A stretch of DNA of 64,000 nt from Cryptomeria japonica (taxonomy: Eukaryota; Streptophyta; Pinopsida; Cupressales; Cupressaceae), in the NCBI RefSeq assembly GCF_030272615.1, contig NC_081412.1, positions 104,896,796 to 104,960,795 on the forward strand. The letters are read 5' to 3'. The position numbers and the translations under genes are program-made. Within the stretch, counting starts at the first letter, position 1. Each line of letters starts with the position of its first letter. Of this stretch, positions 9,990 through 22,110 are shown in pieces. The notes below the pieces were generated by a model. It searched no databases. It saw only the letters and a list, made by a program, of their open reading frames with translations, and was not told the DNA's origin.

Positions 9990-12900
9990 AAATGCACATT
10001 GTTTAATGTTTATGTAACATGATTTGTATAAAAGTTGGCTATTGATCTAAATTTTAATCATATTTTACTTCATATTTCTAGATTTAGAATTTGGTCTTTA
10101 AATTCTCATCCCCTATTATAAACACTCAAGTGTGGTTTTGAACTGAATTTAGACTAATAAAATAAATTTGACGACCTCATTTATAAATTCAATGTTTAAT
10201 GTAAGTCCCAAGTCAACCCCTTTTCTATGAGTTGATACTTGATACCTCGATTCTCAATGTTTAAACTTACACAAAAGGTTGTTCCATAAAATGATGAATC
10301 CTAATTTATTTTTTATATTTAAGGGATTAAAAAGGAATGATCTTACAACATCATGATATAACATTGTATCATCATTTACATCATTATCTATATATTTTTT
10401 TGAACAAATGAGATGAAACACTTGTAACTTATATTATAAATGGACTAGCCAAAATATAAAAGTAATGATAAATCCTAAGTTTGAGTCTTTAGTTTACAAT
10501 ATGGGCTATATGAAATAATGAAATTTAATAGTACTAATTAAAAATCAAAACTAGAGAAGGGGTATTACAAAAAGACTATGAAGGAATGTTACAACGAACT
10601 AGATGGAATTCTTATAGGGAGACAATATATTGATGGTTCTAGGTAGCCACGATAGAGAACACCTATATATATGAAATTGATGTGGCAAAGACCTTAGATA
10701 CCCTTATATACAAAGAGACTTATGTTTTCTCCCTATGACATTATACTGAGTAAATAAAGACTGCCATAGTATTTTTCATGCACAATTTAAAGGGTGGAAT
10801 CTATTATATAAATCTTTATTTTTATTTTTTATCTTATTTCATTAAATACAAAAAACAAACCCTAATGAATTCTAGAAAGTTTGACAACAATAGATTGTGA
10901 TCACTACACATTCATAAAATAACAAAAGGAATCACATATATTTGATACCAAAATCATTTACAAGGGAACTATTGTCATCAACCATAACCTATTTAATACC
11001 TACATGAACCAATGCTTTTCTTAGGTTATATATACTTCATCATTGAAATGAAAGCATCCTAATCACTAATGTTAGGATCAATAATCATTTAGGTATGATG
11101 TAAAATCCTCTTTATATTAATACAAATTTATTACATGTGACACAAATATTTTTTGGTTTAAAACACATCTAGGTTACTAGATAAAAAAATGTGAAATTCC
11201 TTGCTAGATATACCTCTAGGTAAGTTGTTATAGATACCAAATTATTTCTATATGATGAGAATCCAATGAGTTTTCCTATAGATTTCATATTTTGGAATGA
11301 TGCCTTGGACTACTAATGCTATATATACTACTGTAGTGTTGTAAATTGTTTACATTAATAATTTCATACTCTATTTGGCACCTAATTTAATTTGATTTCC
11401 CTTAGTTCATTTAAGCCCATTTATTCTCTATGCTAACATAAAATTTCATCAATAATCCCACACTTAATTCATCATTAACTACAAAATTTAGGACCAAATC
11501 CTATGTCACAGACCCTCACGTTTGTGTTTCCCTTTTGAAGAGCTCATTTTGGGTGGATGGGGGAACCTAGCTACTTAGTCCTAGCAAAATATCTTGAAAA
11601 TGTGGCCACTTCAAGTGCCAGCCTTTGTATTTTATAATTTGGTCTTGGCATTTGAACTTGACCATTATGTGTTTCCTTTTTATAAAAACATAAACCTGTG
11701 ATCCTTGTAAAAGAACATATTTTATCATTTATTAGTCCTACATTCTTGCAATCTACTCCAATGTAGAGCAATCATACCAAGAGCATTGGACTTCAATATT
11801 TCTACACTCAAGTATGAGTTCATGTTTTCATTTATGATTATCATGCTATTGTACTAATATTTTCCAGACATACTAAAGAACATTGCATCACAACCTTTAT
11901 GCGGATCTCCTTGAAAGGGTTTCATACAGTAATGGTGGTAAATAGGTATTCACTAGATTAACTATGTAATCAAGGAATGAGCATATTTCAAACTTCTTAC
12001 TACATTAAAGACAAATGAATTCAATAGATTCAATCCCAAATGTTTGAATGTTGACTGATTTCTAATTCCCTCTTTTTTTTAGTTGAAAATGAGCTATGGA
12101 AATATACAAATTGAATTAATGCAAGATCTTGGGGTAAAGGTGTAGAATTGAAAAGAATCAACATGAACAAACAATTTCAGATTTGATATGCAAACATGTG
12201 TACAAATATTGAATTAGGAAGATGAGAAGAACTTGTGTCTGAAATCTAGGCTCGAAACTTTTTTGACAATGGTTCTTGGGGTCACCCTATCCTTGAGGTG
12301 TTGCATGCAGACAATAGATGTAATTTTAGGATGAGGATGTCTCTCTAATGGTTTTTCGTAAAGTTTCACTAGAAAATTGACATACGTAGGTGCTTGAGTC
12401 AACCTTGCACTCCAATTTTTTCCTCTACAAAAGTTGAACCTGTATGTCTATGTTAGCCCTTCCATAATTTGCAATTGTCTTCAAAATCTTGTCACCTCAA
12501 GCTTGCTGAAGTTGATAAAGGTTGATGATGAAATTATCTTTAAATATGATCACAATTATTGATGCAGTAAATGACATGACATAAATGAATCAATCATAAA
12601 AAATTCTCACATGAATAATTTTGTAATTTGTTGCTCCATAATGCCTAGATCTAAAGAATGCTTGAAGAATATGATGCGATTAAATGTCACCTTGATTCCT
12701 GATTGATGTGAGTGGATGATTGTTATAAATGGATGGTGGATGAATGAAAATGAAAGAAACAATGCTCTTTTATAGGGTTATCAAGGTGTTTTACAAACTA
12801 GGTTGACCTCTAAAGGTCATATTGAGGCATAATATTCGAGAACCAACTGGTGGGAAGCAAGCACTGATATGTTCAAATTTGTACCCAATTTTTAGGGACA

Positions 12901-14161
12901 AGGACAATTAGGTGCCCTTTCTTAGGAAAAGGGCACCTCAAAAACCCTTTTCCACATATAATAGTGTGAACAAGCTAAGGATGGGGTGCACTCATCTTGA
13001 GACAAGGGTTTAGATTACCATGCAAACATATGACATTATTTTTACAGTACAAAGGCTAGAAATAGGCTTCGATAAGAGTTGATAGAAAATGCACTAAGTT
13101 AGGGGCACAATATAAACTAGTGTAAAATTGTATAAGGTTACAATTTACAACACTAAATTTATCACCCACTTTAGTGGGAGTGTGAGTCTACATGTATACT
13201 CATTGTAAAGGACAAGAAATAGAGATAGAGAAATGAGCATCTAGTAGCCAAATTATAAAGAGGTAAGACATCACTAAATTGGAGGGTACAAGACCCTAAG
13301 TGTAGGATCATAACTCACACAAAAACATAAAAAGATACACAAAAGAGGATGAAAAACAAAAAGACAAAGAAAAGACACATAAAATGAGTTATTACTAAAG
13401 ACAAAGGCTCCAAGTCAACCAATTAAATAGGCCTCGATAATCAATATGTCTCAATCACTAATATCATTATCAAAATTCTATTGCAAGAGCACAAGTGGTT
13501 ACTATTAGATTTATTATCACATCTATCTAATTATTTAATTAATTAGGATGTTTAATTAATTTTTCACTTAAGATAAACTTAGGTGCCTTTTCATCTAGAT
13601 TCTTCTTTCTTGCTTTTCTAGCATGTAGTTGAGCTTAATTTAGCTCCTAATTTGCATTGCTTTAGGTATCCTAATTTTATCTTTAGGGTTTTGCACCTAG
13701 GCTTTCATTCATAATTTATAAGAATTCATTCATTCATTGTAATTGTATCTCCAAATACAAAATTTTATGGTTGTTATAGAGAATGAAATCTTTACTAGAT
13801 CTCTTTTGCATTATAGGAATGTAGCTAGGAAATCAGGCATAAGATTCATAACCTATGAGTTAGCTAACTACAAAAAACTAACAAGTTATGAAAATGAGTC
13901 CTAATACATTAAATAAAGGAAATGAAGATGAAATTCACAAAGAGACACAAACTAAACTGCAAGAATCTCCTTCATATCTCCTCCATTGTTCTTCTTTCTC
14001 CTTCAAATATGACTTTTGTGGATCTCACCCACAAAAACAAGTGCAAGTGAAAAGCAAGATTGCAAGGATAGAGTGAAATCGATAGTGCAAGGGTACTCAA
14101 AATGTGGTTCAAGAAAAAAATGATGAAAGAGACCAATTTATAGAAAAATGATGAATAATGA
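9990..14161. other. About 4.2 kb AT-rich stretch with no recognisable gene
   Basis: I see no protein family, RNA gene or LTR boundary here. Short open frames (11571-11771 -, 12214-12402 -, 13888-14076 +) lack family motifs. The block near 13527-13590 (AATTAATT runs followed by CACTTAAGATAAACTTAGGTGC) resembles, at about 18 of 22 positions, the interior of the small LTR at 18958-19262 read on its own strand. It may therefore be a decayed relative of that LTR. Confidence 0.5.
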
Positions 14162-15597
14162 TGAACAACAGATACCCCAACCGGTACTGAGAGGCGGGGG
14201 GTGAATCAGTACAGGCAAAAAATTTCTCAACAACTTATCTAGTTAAAGCAATACCAACTGGTTATCTCCATTACTAAACTTAACCACAACAATATTGGTT
14301 AAACATAGAAAGATACTAGACACCATAAACTGATAAGTCTGAACACTTCAAATATGATCAATTATTGACATCAACTTCACCCATAAACATATGCATGTGG
14401 TATACTAGAAATGCCATAACCTATTAACCCTGGATGCATAATCTTTCAACCAAATACTTCATAAACATCACATGAAAAATGCATAACACATAACACACAA
14501 ATTTTTCACGTGGAAACCCAAAATGGGAAAAACTACGGTGGGTATGAATACCCACAAGCTTTTGTTTGAACTCTTTTCAAGCTCGCATTGTTAGGAGCCT
14601 AGTTCAGTTCAAGACTTTACAATAAGGTTCTACTAGGAACCGATCCTGTTAGAGATCACCCGGTGAGAGGATGGCTATATACCTTGTTAAAGGTTGAAAC
14701 CCTATTAAAGGTTACCTCACTAGAGGATTTGAAGAACTCAATGACCTTGAGTCACCTGGTTACAGGTTTTACAATAAGCCTGTTAAAGCTACCCGATAAA
14801 GGGATTTCCAACTATTGAAATGATTAGAAGACAACAGGTAGAACTCCGATCTGATAACAACACTACATGCCAAGGAAAATCCTTTTCTTATCTTCTCCTC
14901 TACAATCACACTCTCCAGTTTCTCTCTTACTGGTCTGGCAAGTATCAAGTATCTCATCACTCGAATACACACACACACAACATTTTCCAACAAATTTACA
15001 ATAACAAACATCACCAACCTTATAGGCAATAGTTAGGTTGGTAACATAGACCCTAAACCCTTAAGAATCTTAGGTTTACAACACAGGCGGTCCAATCCCG
15101 ACCGTCCAAACACTTTGCATAGAGCATTACAATTTCAAACAGATCACAAGACAATCTGCATCATTCATTCTTCACTGCACATGGGAATTAGTAACCCATC
15201 ACGCTTTCTTCTCATACCACTAAGAAGAATGATCATTCCCAAGGTAGACTTCAAATGCAGTCGATCTTCTCATACCTCAATCCTTCATGCGCATAAGGCT
15301 GACGTGGCACCTCAATCTCATTCACATCTCTTAGCTAGCTCATTACAGAGTATCATCAATTGCATTGCACAAGTTGGATTGCCAAACCGATAACCATAGA
15401 GCTGAGACTACCAACCGGTAGTCAGACTTAGTGAAACCCTGACACCGGTTCACTACATCTCTTCATGCCTCTTCATACTGATTCATGAACTTCTTTCAAT
15501 CTGCATACCAGTTCTCTTACATTTATTGACATCAATGACAACATACATTATCATCATATCAACATGTCAGTTCATCATATGCCAATGATATCCAACA
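14162..15597 (-). repeat. 3' LTR of the minus-strand copia
   Basis: The LTR starts (minus strand) with TGTTGG at 15597, directly after the polypurine tract. It ends near the C-tract motif CTGATTCACCCCCCGCCTCTCAG at 14210-14186; the exact end is inferred as a terminal CA at 14162-14163. It includes a short (AC)n run near 14967 and a block matching LTR leader sequence (GTGGAAACCCAAAATGGG, 14512-14529). A TATATAG word near 14685 could be a promoter. No partner LTR is available to confirm the ends. Confidence 0.65.
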
Positions 15598-15844
15598 ATC
15601 TCCCCCTTTGGCATTGATGGAAATACTCAGTGTAGCATTGCAACTGAAAACCTCATAGACCAGTGTATATGCATTATCAGATATCTTCATCAGATATCTT
15701 CTCCTCATTTGACAAAAATGCCAAAGTGGAGGCACAAGCTTCCGAAATCTACTATGCTGCTCCCCAAAAGGAGTAGCATCCTTCAACACATCAATCCTGA
15801 AAAATTTGTCATTGTAGTACTTGACTGATGTGGAGCACAAAATT

Positions 15845-17340
15845 TTAGTTGACTTCATGAAGGGGTAGAACCCCTAATTCACCTCTCAAATAGGTAAATG
15901 TAGTCTTTGGTAAGGGCTTAGTGAATATGTCTGCTAGCTACTCCTTACTAGAAACATGTTGTAGTATAACCTCCTTATTATGCACTTTCTCTCTCAAAAA
16001 GTGATATTTAAGCTCAATATGCTTAGTTCTAGCATGCAATACCAAATTCTTGGAAATATTTATTGCACTTGTGTTATCACAAAATATGTTTACTGGTTCA
16101 GATACAGGTACTTTGAAACCTTCCAATACATGCTTCATCCAAATTGCTTGAGTGCAGGTCATAAATGCTGCCACATATTTTGCTTATGCTATAGATTGAG
16201 AAGTACAACTCTGCTTCTTACTTGTCCATGATACTAATCTTCCACCGAGAAAGAACACTCCACCGATTGTGCTTTTTCGGTCGTCCACATTACCTGCCCA
16301 ATCGACATCAGTATATGCCTTGAGATTATAGTCACCATTATATGGATACCACAATCCATAATCAACTGTTCCTTTCAGATATCTAAGAATCCTTTTCACA
16401 ACTACCAAGTGGGATTCTCTTGGACATTTCTAAAAATGAGCTACTATGCCTACTGCATGAGCAATATTTGGTCTGTTGTGCACCACATAGTGTAGTTTAC
16501 CGATCATTGACCGATACTCTTTTTTATTCACCAGTGCTGAGTCATCTTCCTTGGTCAGTTTATAGCCAATCACCATCGGTGTACCAACCATTTTTCTTTC
16601 CTCCATGCCAAAAGTCTTCAATACCTCTTTGACATACTTGGACTAGGTAATAAAGATACCCTCTTTCATTTGCTGAATCTGTAAACCAATGAAGAACTTT
16701 ATTTCTCCTATCAAAGACATCTCAAACTCTTTCTTCATTTCATCTACAAATGCATGACTCATTTTATTATCTCCTCCAAAGATTATGTCATCCACAAACA
16801 CTTCACAGATCAGAATCTGATCACCTTCTGATTTCAAGTAGATGTTGCTATCTTCACTTGTTCTTTGAAATCCAATCTTCACAAGATGAGAGTGTAGTCT
16901 TTCATACCATGCCCTAGGTGCTTGTTTCAGTCCATACAGAGCTTTGTGTAATCTACACACTATGTCACTATCTTCTGATAAGGCAAACCCTTCTAGTTGC
17001 TCTATATACACTTCCTCTTCTAGGATTCCATTCAGAAAAGCAGACTTCACATCCATTTGATAAACCTTAAATCCCTTAAATGTTGCAAATGCAAGTAGCA
17101 TTCGAACACCTTATAGTCTAGCCACAGGAGAAAAAGTTTCTCCATAGTCTTCTCCCTACTCCTGAGCATATCCCTTGCATACAAGCCTACCCTTGTTCCT
17201 TACAACTGTGCCTTCTTCATTCAACTTATTCCTGAAGACCCATTTGGTACCAATGACATTTTTATGTTCTAGTCTAGACACCAAAGACCATGCCACATTC
17301 TTTTCTATCTGGTCTAGCTCCTATTCCAGTGCTTTAATCT
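15845..17340 (-). pseudogene. Copia reverse transcriptase and RNase H, broken
   Basis: The RT reads from about 17340 ([13 protein letters not shown] region) through [17 protein letters not shown] (17040), [15 protein letters not shown] (16900) and an intact catalytic FVDDIIFGG (about 16790). RNase H follows at 16408-15938 (YTDVDWAGNVDDRKSTIGG, then FCDNTSAINISKN). The tail DIFTKPLPKTTFTYLRGELG ends at a stop at 15845. Stops and frameshifts occur near 17100, 16640, 16430, 16184 and 15938. It once copied the element RNA in cytoplasmic particles; as written it cannot be translated whole. Confidence 0.85.
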
Positions 17341-18701
17341 AGTGTTCATCTGTAAGAGCTTCTCTGGAAGTCTTGGGTTCAAATTCATAAATCATGCAAG
17401 AGTTCTCCTTCACTTTTCTTCTAGTGAGTATCCCTACATCTTTATCTCCTATGATTTGCTTTGGATCATGATGCAGTTTCACATATCTGGGAATGACTTT
17501 AACCTGATCTACTAGCTTTTCTTCTTCTTCACTAACCTCTTCTTCTTCTCTTATGGCAACTTCTACCAGTATAGGGACACTAAGATCTTTACAAGTTTCT
17601 TTCTTAATTGGTTCCCAGAAGGCTATACTCGGTTCATCTTCTAGTTCTTCGCTGCATGTTTCCTCGGGTTCCTGAGGGGATTCATCAACCCTGACATTGA
17701 TTCTTTCAACAATCTTTTGTGTTCTATTATTGTAGCACTTTATAGCTTTTCTCTTAGTGGAATATCCCAAAAATATTCCTTCATCACATTTAGCATCAAA
17801 TTTGCTCAAATGTTCACCTCTCTTAATATAGCACTTACTACCAAACACTTTAAATAAAGTAACTCATAGTGGGAGTTTTCTCGATCTAATACTCATAAGG
17901 GGTTTTATCTTTACCTTTCTTGATGAGTACCTGGTTCATAGTATAGACTGCGGTGCTCATCGCTTCTCTCCAAAAAGTGTGAGCAATCTTTCCTTGGATC
18001 AACATTGTTCTAGCTGCTTCAACTATAGTCCTGTTATTTCTTTTTTCTATGCCATTCTGTTGTGGTATCCTTGGGGCAGATAACTGCCTCTTGATATTGC
18101 TATCTTCATAGTACTTATTGAATTCATCAGAAGTGAATTCTCCTCCTTGATCAGTTCTTAGGCATTTTATCCTTTTACCACTTTCTTTCTCTACTAATGC
18201 TCTGAAAGCTTTGAAATTTCCAAATGCTTCAGACTTGTCTTTCAAGAATGTGACCCACATCATTCTTGAGCAATCATTGGTAAGAATCATAAAATACCTA
18301 TCTCCTTGAATACTTATAGTTTTCATAGGACCACATAAATCAGAATGCACAAGATCAAGTAAATTTTCTGCCGAGAAAGACTTACCTTCAAAAGTTGAGG
18401 AAGACATCTTCCCAAGTTGACATTCTTTGCACAAAGAATTCTCAGGTTTGTTTAACAAAGGTAATCCTCTTACTTCCTTGATCTTACTAGCTTTAAGAAT
18501 GTTGTCAAAGTTCATATAACAGAGTCTCATATGCCATATCCAACTATCATCAAACTTAGCCATTAGAAACTGACTTATCGTGGCATTCAACTGAAATGGG
18601 TTACCTCTGGTTTGCTCACCGGTCGCAATAACTTCACCACTCTTCCCAATTATAATGCAAATTCCACCTTTGAATTCCAGAACTAGTCCTTTGTCATTCA
18701 A
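17339..18701 (-). pseudogene. Copia integrase, broken
   Basis: The long segment 17886-18701 carries the zinc-binding N-terminus (WHMRLCYMNFDN, then CKECQ) and the catalytic core: Asp in LVHSDLCGP, Asp in LRTDQGGEF and Glu in QQNGIEKRNN. One His of the HHCC finger is Tyr, and the last box is one residue shorter than usual (family NGVVERKN). Segment 17339-17848 holds the C-terminal part (MFGSKCYIKRGEH...FDAKCDEGIFLGYS) and an acidic linker to RT. A stop separates the two. It would have joined the element DNA to the chromosome. Confidence 0.85.
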
Positions 18702-18923
18702 CTAAGCAATGCTCAATAGGTTATGCTTAAGATCTTCTACCCAGTAGACATCATCTGCACTGCTCTTTCCATTCAGTGAGATGGATCCTTTACCTTTTGC
18801 CAACAATGGTGCATCATTGTCAAATCTGACAACACCTCCATCATATTCTTCCAGAGACAAAAAATTTCTCCGGTCAGCAGTCATGTGGTGAGAACTATAT
18901 GAGTTGAGAAAATGCAACACCAC
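18702..18923 (-). pseudogene. Copia aspartic protease remnant
   Basis: This 73-codon piece matches the copia protease: NSYSSHHMTADRRNFLSLEE, then the flap region and YWVEDLKHNLLSIA at its end. The family active site D-S-G is here N-S-Y, so the catalytic Asp is gone. The N-terminal side breaks off at 18957, where an unrelated LTR begins. Confidence 0.7.
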
Positions 18924-18957
18924 AGTAGCCTGAAGATCTTCTGCAAGCCGAATAACC

Positions 18958-19262
18958 TGTTACAAGGAGAAGCAATGAAGCAAAATCTGAAGAACATACA
19001 AAACATAGAGAATATGCTCAAAAAGAGAGCTCAATATTCACAAAAATATGTAATGTGATTCTTACAATGAAAAGAAAGAACTCAACCTTTAATAGGTCAA
19101 GAAACCCTAAAAAGGGAAAACCTAGGTTTGCACATAATAATTAATTAAAACAATTAATTATATGCACCTAAAGTTAGCTTAAGTGTAAAAGAGATAAAGG
19201 GAACTTAAACAATTAAACAAATAATGTTTAATTAATCAAGTAAATACCCGAATACTCTAACA
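18958..19262 (-). repeat. Small LTR (305 bp) of an unidentified element
   Basis: Read on the minus strand it begins TGTTAGAGTATTCGGG at 19262 and ends CTTGTAACA at 18958, so it has TG...CA ends. It is preceded by a polypurine run (CTTAAGGGGGGG, 19263-19274), the normal 3' LTR context. The middle is rich in AATTAATT. There is no matching second LTR in the window and no clear target duplication. Confidence 0.55.
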
Positions 19263-20040
19263 CCCCCCCTTAAGCTAGACTTAGGGAGAAGCTAAAACCT
19301 AGAACAACTACTGAAAGCAATAAAGATGGGTCCCGACAACAAGGCCTGATCAAGTACCCAAATATAATGAAATCTCTATGAACTGGAGAAATAGAGAAAA
19401 CCATGTGGGAACAAAACTCTACTCCAAAAAGAGATGGAAAAAAATATCACTGAAGCATGAAGACCCTGCAAACTCTATCGAAGAATAACTGCTGATCTGA
19501 AGAACATCCACTGAAATAGAACATGACCAGGTAGAGAAGACTGTAATCTGCATGAGTGCCCTCAAATGACACTACTTGAATCAGGAGGCAAACAAGGCAA
19601 AACAACTGAAATCGAAGATATAGATAGCATGAGAAACCAAAGCCTGAAGAGCTGATCAATCGAACCACGGAAGCATTAGAACCAACAGGATAAACCTCCC
19701 CATAATGCGGAAGTGGGAGAGGGACAGAAACACTGAAAAGGACAGCCAAAAAAAACTGCATGACGAAGAACCAAGAACATCAAAGGTGCTGAGACACATC
19801 ATCATGAGGCGAATGTCATGGAAGGAACACTCACTTGACAAAGGAAGATGGCAAACAAAGGAAAACATCAACCCCCTCATGGCATCTGATCAACAGTGCA
19901 TGTACAATGAGACACAAGATATGCAAGATTCCAAGTAAACAATGCATGATGGCACTTTATCTTAGTGCGTTTGCATAATTACAAGCTACAATGATAAGAA
20001 GACTGGAAATAGAAACGAGAATCAAAACAGAGACACCCTA
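19263..20040 (-). other. 3' internal region of an element without recognisable coding
   Basis: This lies internal to the 305 bp LTR: a polypurine tract at 19263-19274 and then about 770 bp that is non-coding as far as I can tell. Open frames at 19447-19761 and 19656-19880 (both minus) have no family features. It could be the untranslated 3' part of a copia or of a non-autonomous (LARD/TRIM-like) element. The right limit, before the next copia tail, is approximate. Confidence 0.4.
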
Positions 20041-20079
20041 CTCAAAAAAGAGATAGGTCAAGTTTCTAGCATTGATGTC

Positions 20080-21521
20080 AAAGGGGGAGAGATATTGATC
20101 TGAAAAAGAAAAACTTAAGGATTTGTATACATTAGGGGGAGAGATATATGTATAATTTAGAGCTTTACAAAGATATCATTAATGGGGGGATTTTGGTCTT
20201 TGTTTCAGAACTTCATTACTACATCTATATGTGGGAGATTGTTGGTTGTCTTCCATTGGGGGAAACTTGTTTGGCATTTCTTGGTACTTGTATGTTTTTC
20301 ACATCTAGTGTTGCCATCAATTCCAAAGGAGGAGATTGTTGGCCATTTGGAGGAATTGATTATGTTTTGCATTGATGTTTTGTCATTAATGTCAACACTA
20401 GCTATTTGGATGCTTTATTGGCACTCTTCTGGTCCTGATAGGTTTAGTGGTTTTTGGTTGGTTTGGATCTGACATAATCCAGTAGGCTATGGTATGGTTT
20501 GGTCTAGTGATAGGATGCTATCCTGTTTGCTTGGAAGCTTGGCTTGTAGTTCTGGCGAGGGTTTCACTGATAGAGATTTTGATGAAAATCTTTGATGATA
20601 TGCATAAGTGGTGTTGGTGCAACTTCTGGTGGAGATTTAGGATGTTGTTGGTGATCATGTTCGAGACTTGGTGAATGAAGATTATTGCTTTAGTGTGTGG
20701 ACCTATACTGGGTCCTGATTGATCTAGCTTATGGACCGACTTAATGTAATGTGTGGATTTGACCTCTCGATGTGTTTCTGGGATGTCTTATGTATTGGAT
20801 ATTATTTGTTTGGTCTAAGGCTGACATGTTTTGTAATTATGTACTTGTTTTATTGTCTGGTGGCCGACCTAATTGTTATGGTTGAGGGTTTGTATATATA
20901 TGATGTAAGATCTCATTGTATATCATCATAGGTATAAGGTCAGGGAATAGATATGGATATGTAATGTGCAAATAATGTAATATCATTCAGGCAGAGGATT
21001 TGGTCGATCATTGGAGATTGAATTGGGTTTATGTAAGAGGATTTAGTCATCCAGTATTGAGCTTAACTAGAACTATACTTAGGCATATGAGATGCTATAT
21101 TTGCAGTTCAAACACTTCTTCCGGATTGTAGTCTATATTTCTATGTAGTCAGGGAGACTCCTTTTGTGATGAGCAGTGCGCTCTAGGTTGTTGGTCTTCC
21201 TACAAGTGCAGGCCCCTCAATTGTAATTCACATACTTACTGCAGAAGTATTATCTGACTATGGGTAGGCTTCCCACTATGGTTTTTCCCTTTACCGGGTT
21301 TTCCACGTATAAATATTGGTGTCATGTGGATGATATTTATTCTGTGATTATTGTTTATTCTTAATTGGTTTGACTTCTATTCCTGTATTTGGTTTAAGCA
21401 TTCCGGTATTAAAGTTTTGGGTTATGGTATTAAAGTTTTAATTGGTAAATGTTCTGGTAATCTGTGACAACTGATTCACCCTGCCTCTCAGTTGTCTTCT
21501 AGTTATTTGAACTGTCTAAGA
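20080..21521 (+). mobile_element. 3' end of a Sirevirus-like copia (polypurine cluster plus 3' LTR)
   Basis: The segment starts with several purine tracts (near 20080, 20133, 20182, 20254 and 20323), the last adjoining the LTR. The LTR runs from TGTTGG at 20337 to about 21521, ending after the C-tract motif CTGATTCACCCTGCCTCTCAG (21471-21491). It has the same start and end as the solo LTR at 25248-26467. No coding from this element remains. A GTATATATATGATGTAAG word near 20892 may be the LTR promoter. Confidence 0.7.
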
Positions 21522-21539
21522 TAAGCTACTTCAATATCA

Positions 21540-22110
21540 GTATATCGAAATAGCTATGGCAACTAGAAGATCGATGATACCTTTCAGAATAGTTATTGAA
21601 GGCGGAATAGAAAATTTCTACTAAGCCGATAGACCAAACTATTCTAATTTCTTTCATTTCAAAATACCTTATGTCGATATGCTAAAAGATGGTGGAGTTG
21701 TGATTTCAGAATACCTATGTCGATAAAGGCTAAAATGATTGTGTGGCATCATAATAACTTGTTTGGTCGATTTAACATGTTTTCCCTAGGTTGATAGTTA
21801 TGACTATTCCGATGAATGGTTGTTTGGCTTGAAGGCTTTAGTTTGAGATAGCTTATGTTGATAAGGTGCGCCAACACGGAGAATGTGGTTCGGTATAGCT
21901 TATGGAAATAAGGAAAATCAAAGGGGAGGTTCTAATCGGAGTAACCTATGCCAACAAAGAGAGGTTGATAGTATGATTCAGAATAGCTTACACTGTCGAT
22001 TCAACATGATTTTCCTATGTCGATAGTTAAGGGTTATTCCAATATGGGATTATCTGATTTGGAAGTTCTTTTTTGGAATAGATATGGCGATGAACATAAG
22101 GAATGATAAT
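21540..22110. repeat. Irregular subrepeats with TATGTCGATA core
   Basis: Variants of AATAGCTTATGTCGATAAGG recur at about 21555, 21668, 21713, 21850, 21896, 21941, 21980 and 22014. A longer block beginning CGATT.AACATG.TTTCCTA and ending TTATTCC occurs at about 21770 and again at about 21998. The layout resembles U3 enhancer subrepeats of an LTR whose start has been lost. Confidence 0.5.

Larger units (their letters stand above)
14162..18957 (-). mobile_element. Sirevirus-like Ty1/copia element, 5'-truncated
   Basis: On the minus strand, protease, integrase, RT and RNase H remnants (18923-15845) are followed by a polypurine tract (15598-15610) and a 3' LTR (15597-14162). Gag, PBS and the 5' LTR are missing; the right side ends where another LTR starts at 18958. 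Copia order (integrase before RT), the [17 protein letters not shown] block and AAAGGGGGAGAT next to the LTR point to the Sirevirus-like branch. Stops and frameshifts are frequent. Confidence 0.8.

Noticed and set aside
19447-19880. Two overlapping minus-strand frames rich in Phe, Leu and Ser
   Set aside because: No signal peptide-plus-domain pattern or homology that I know; they lie in the non-coding 3' part of an LTR element.
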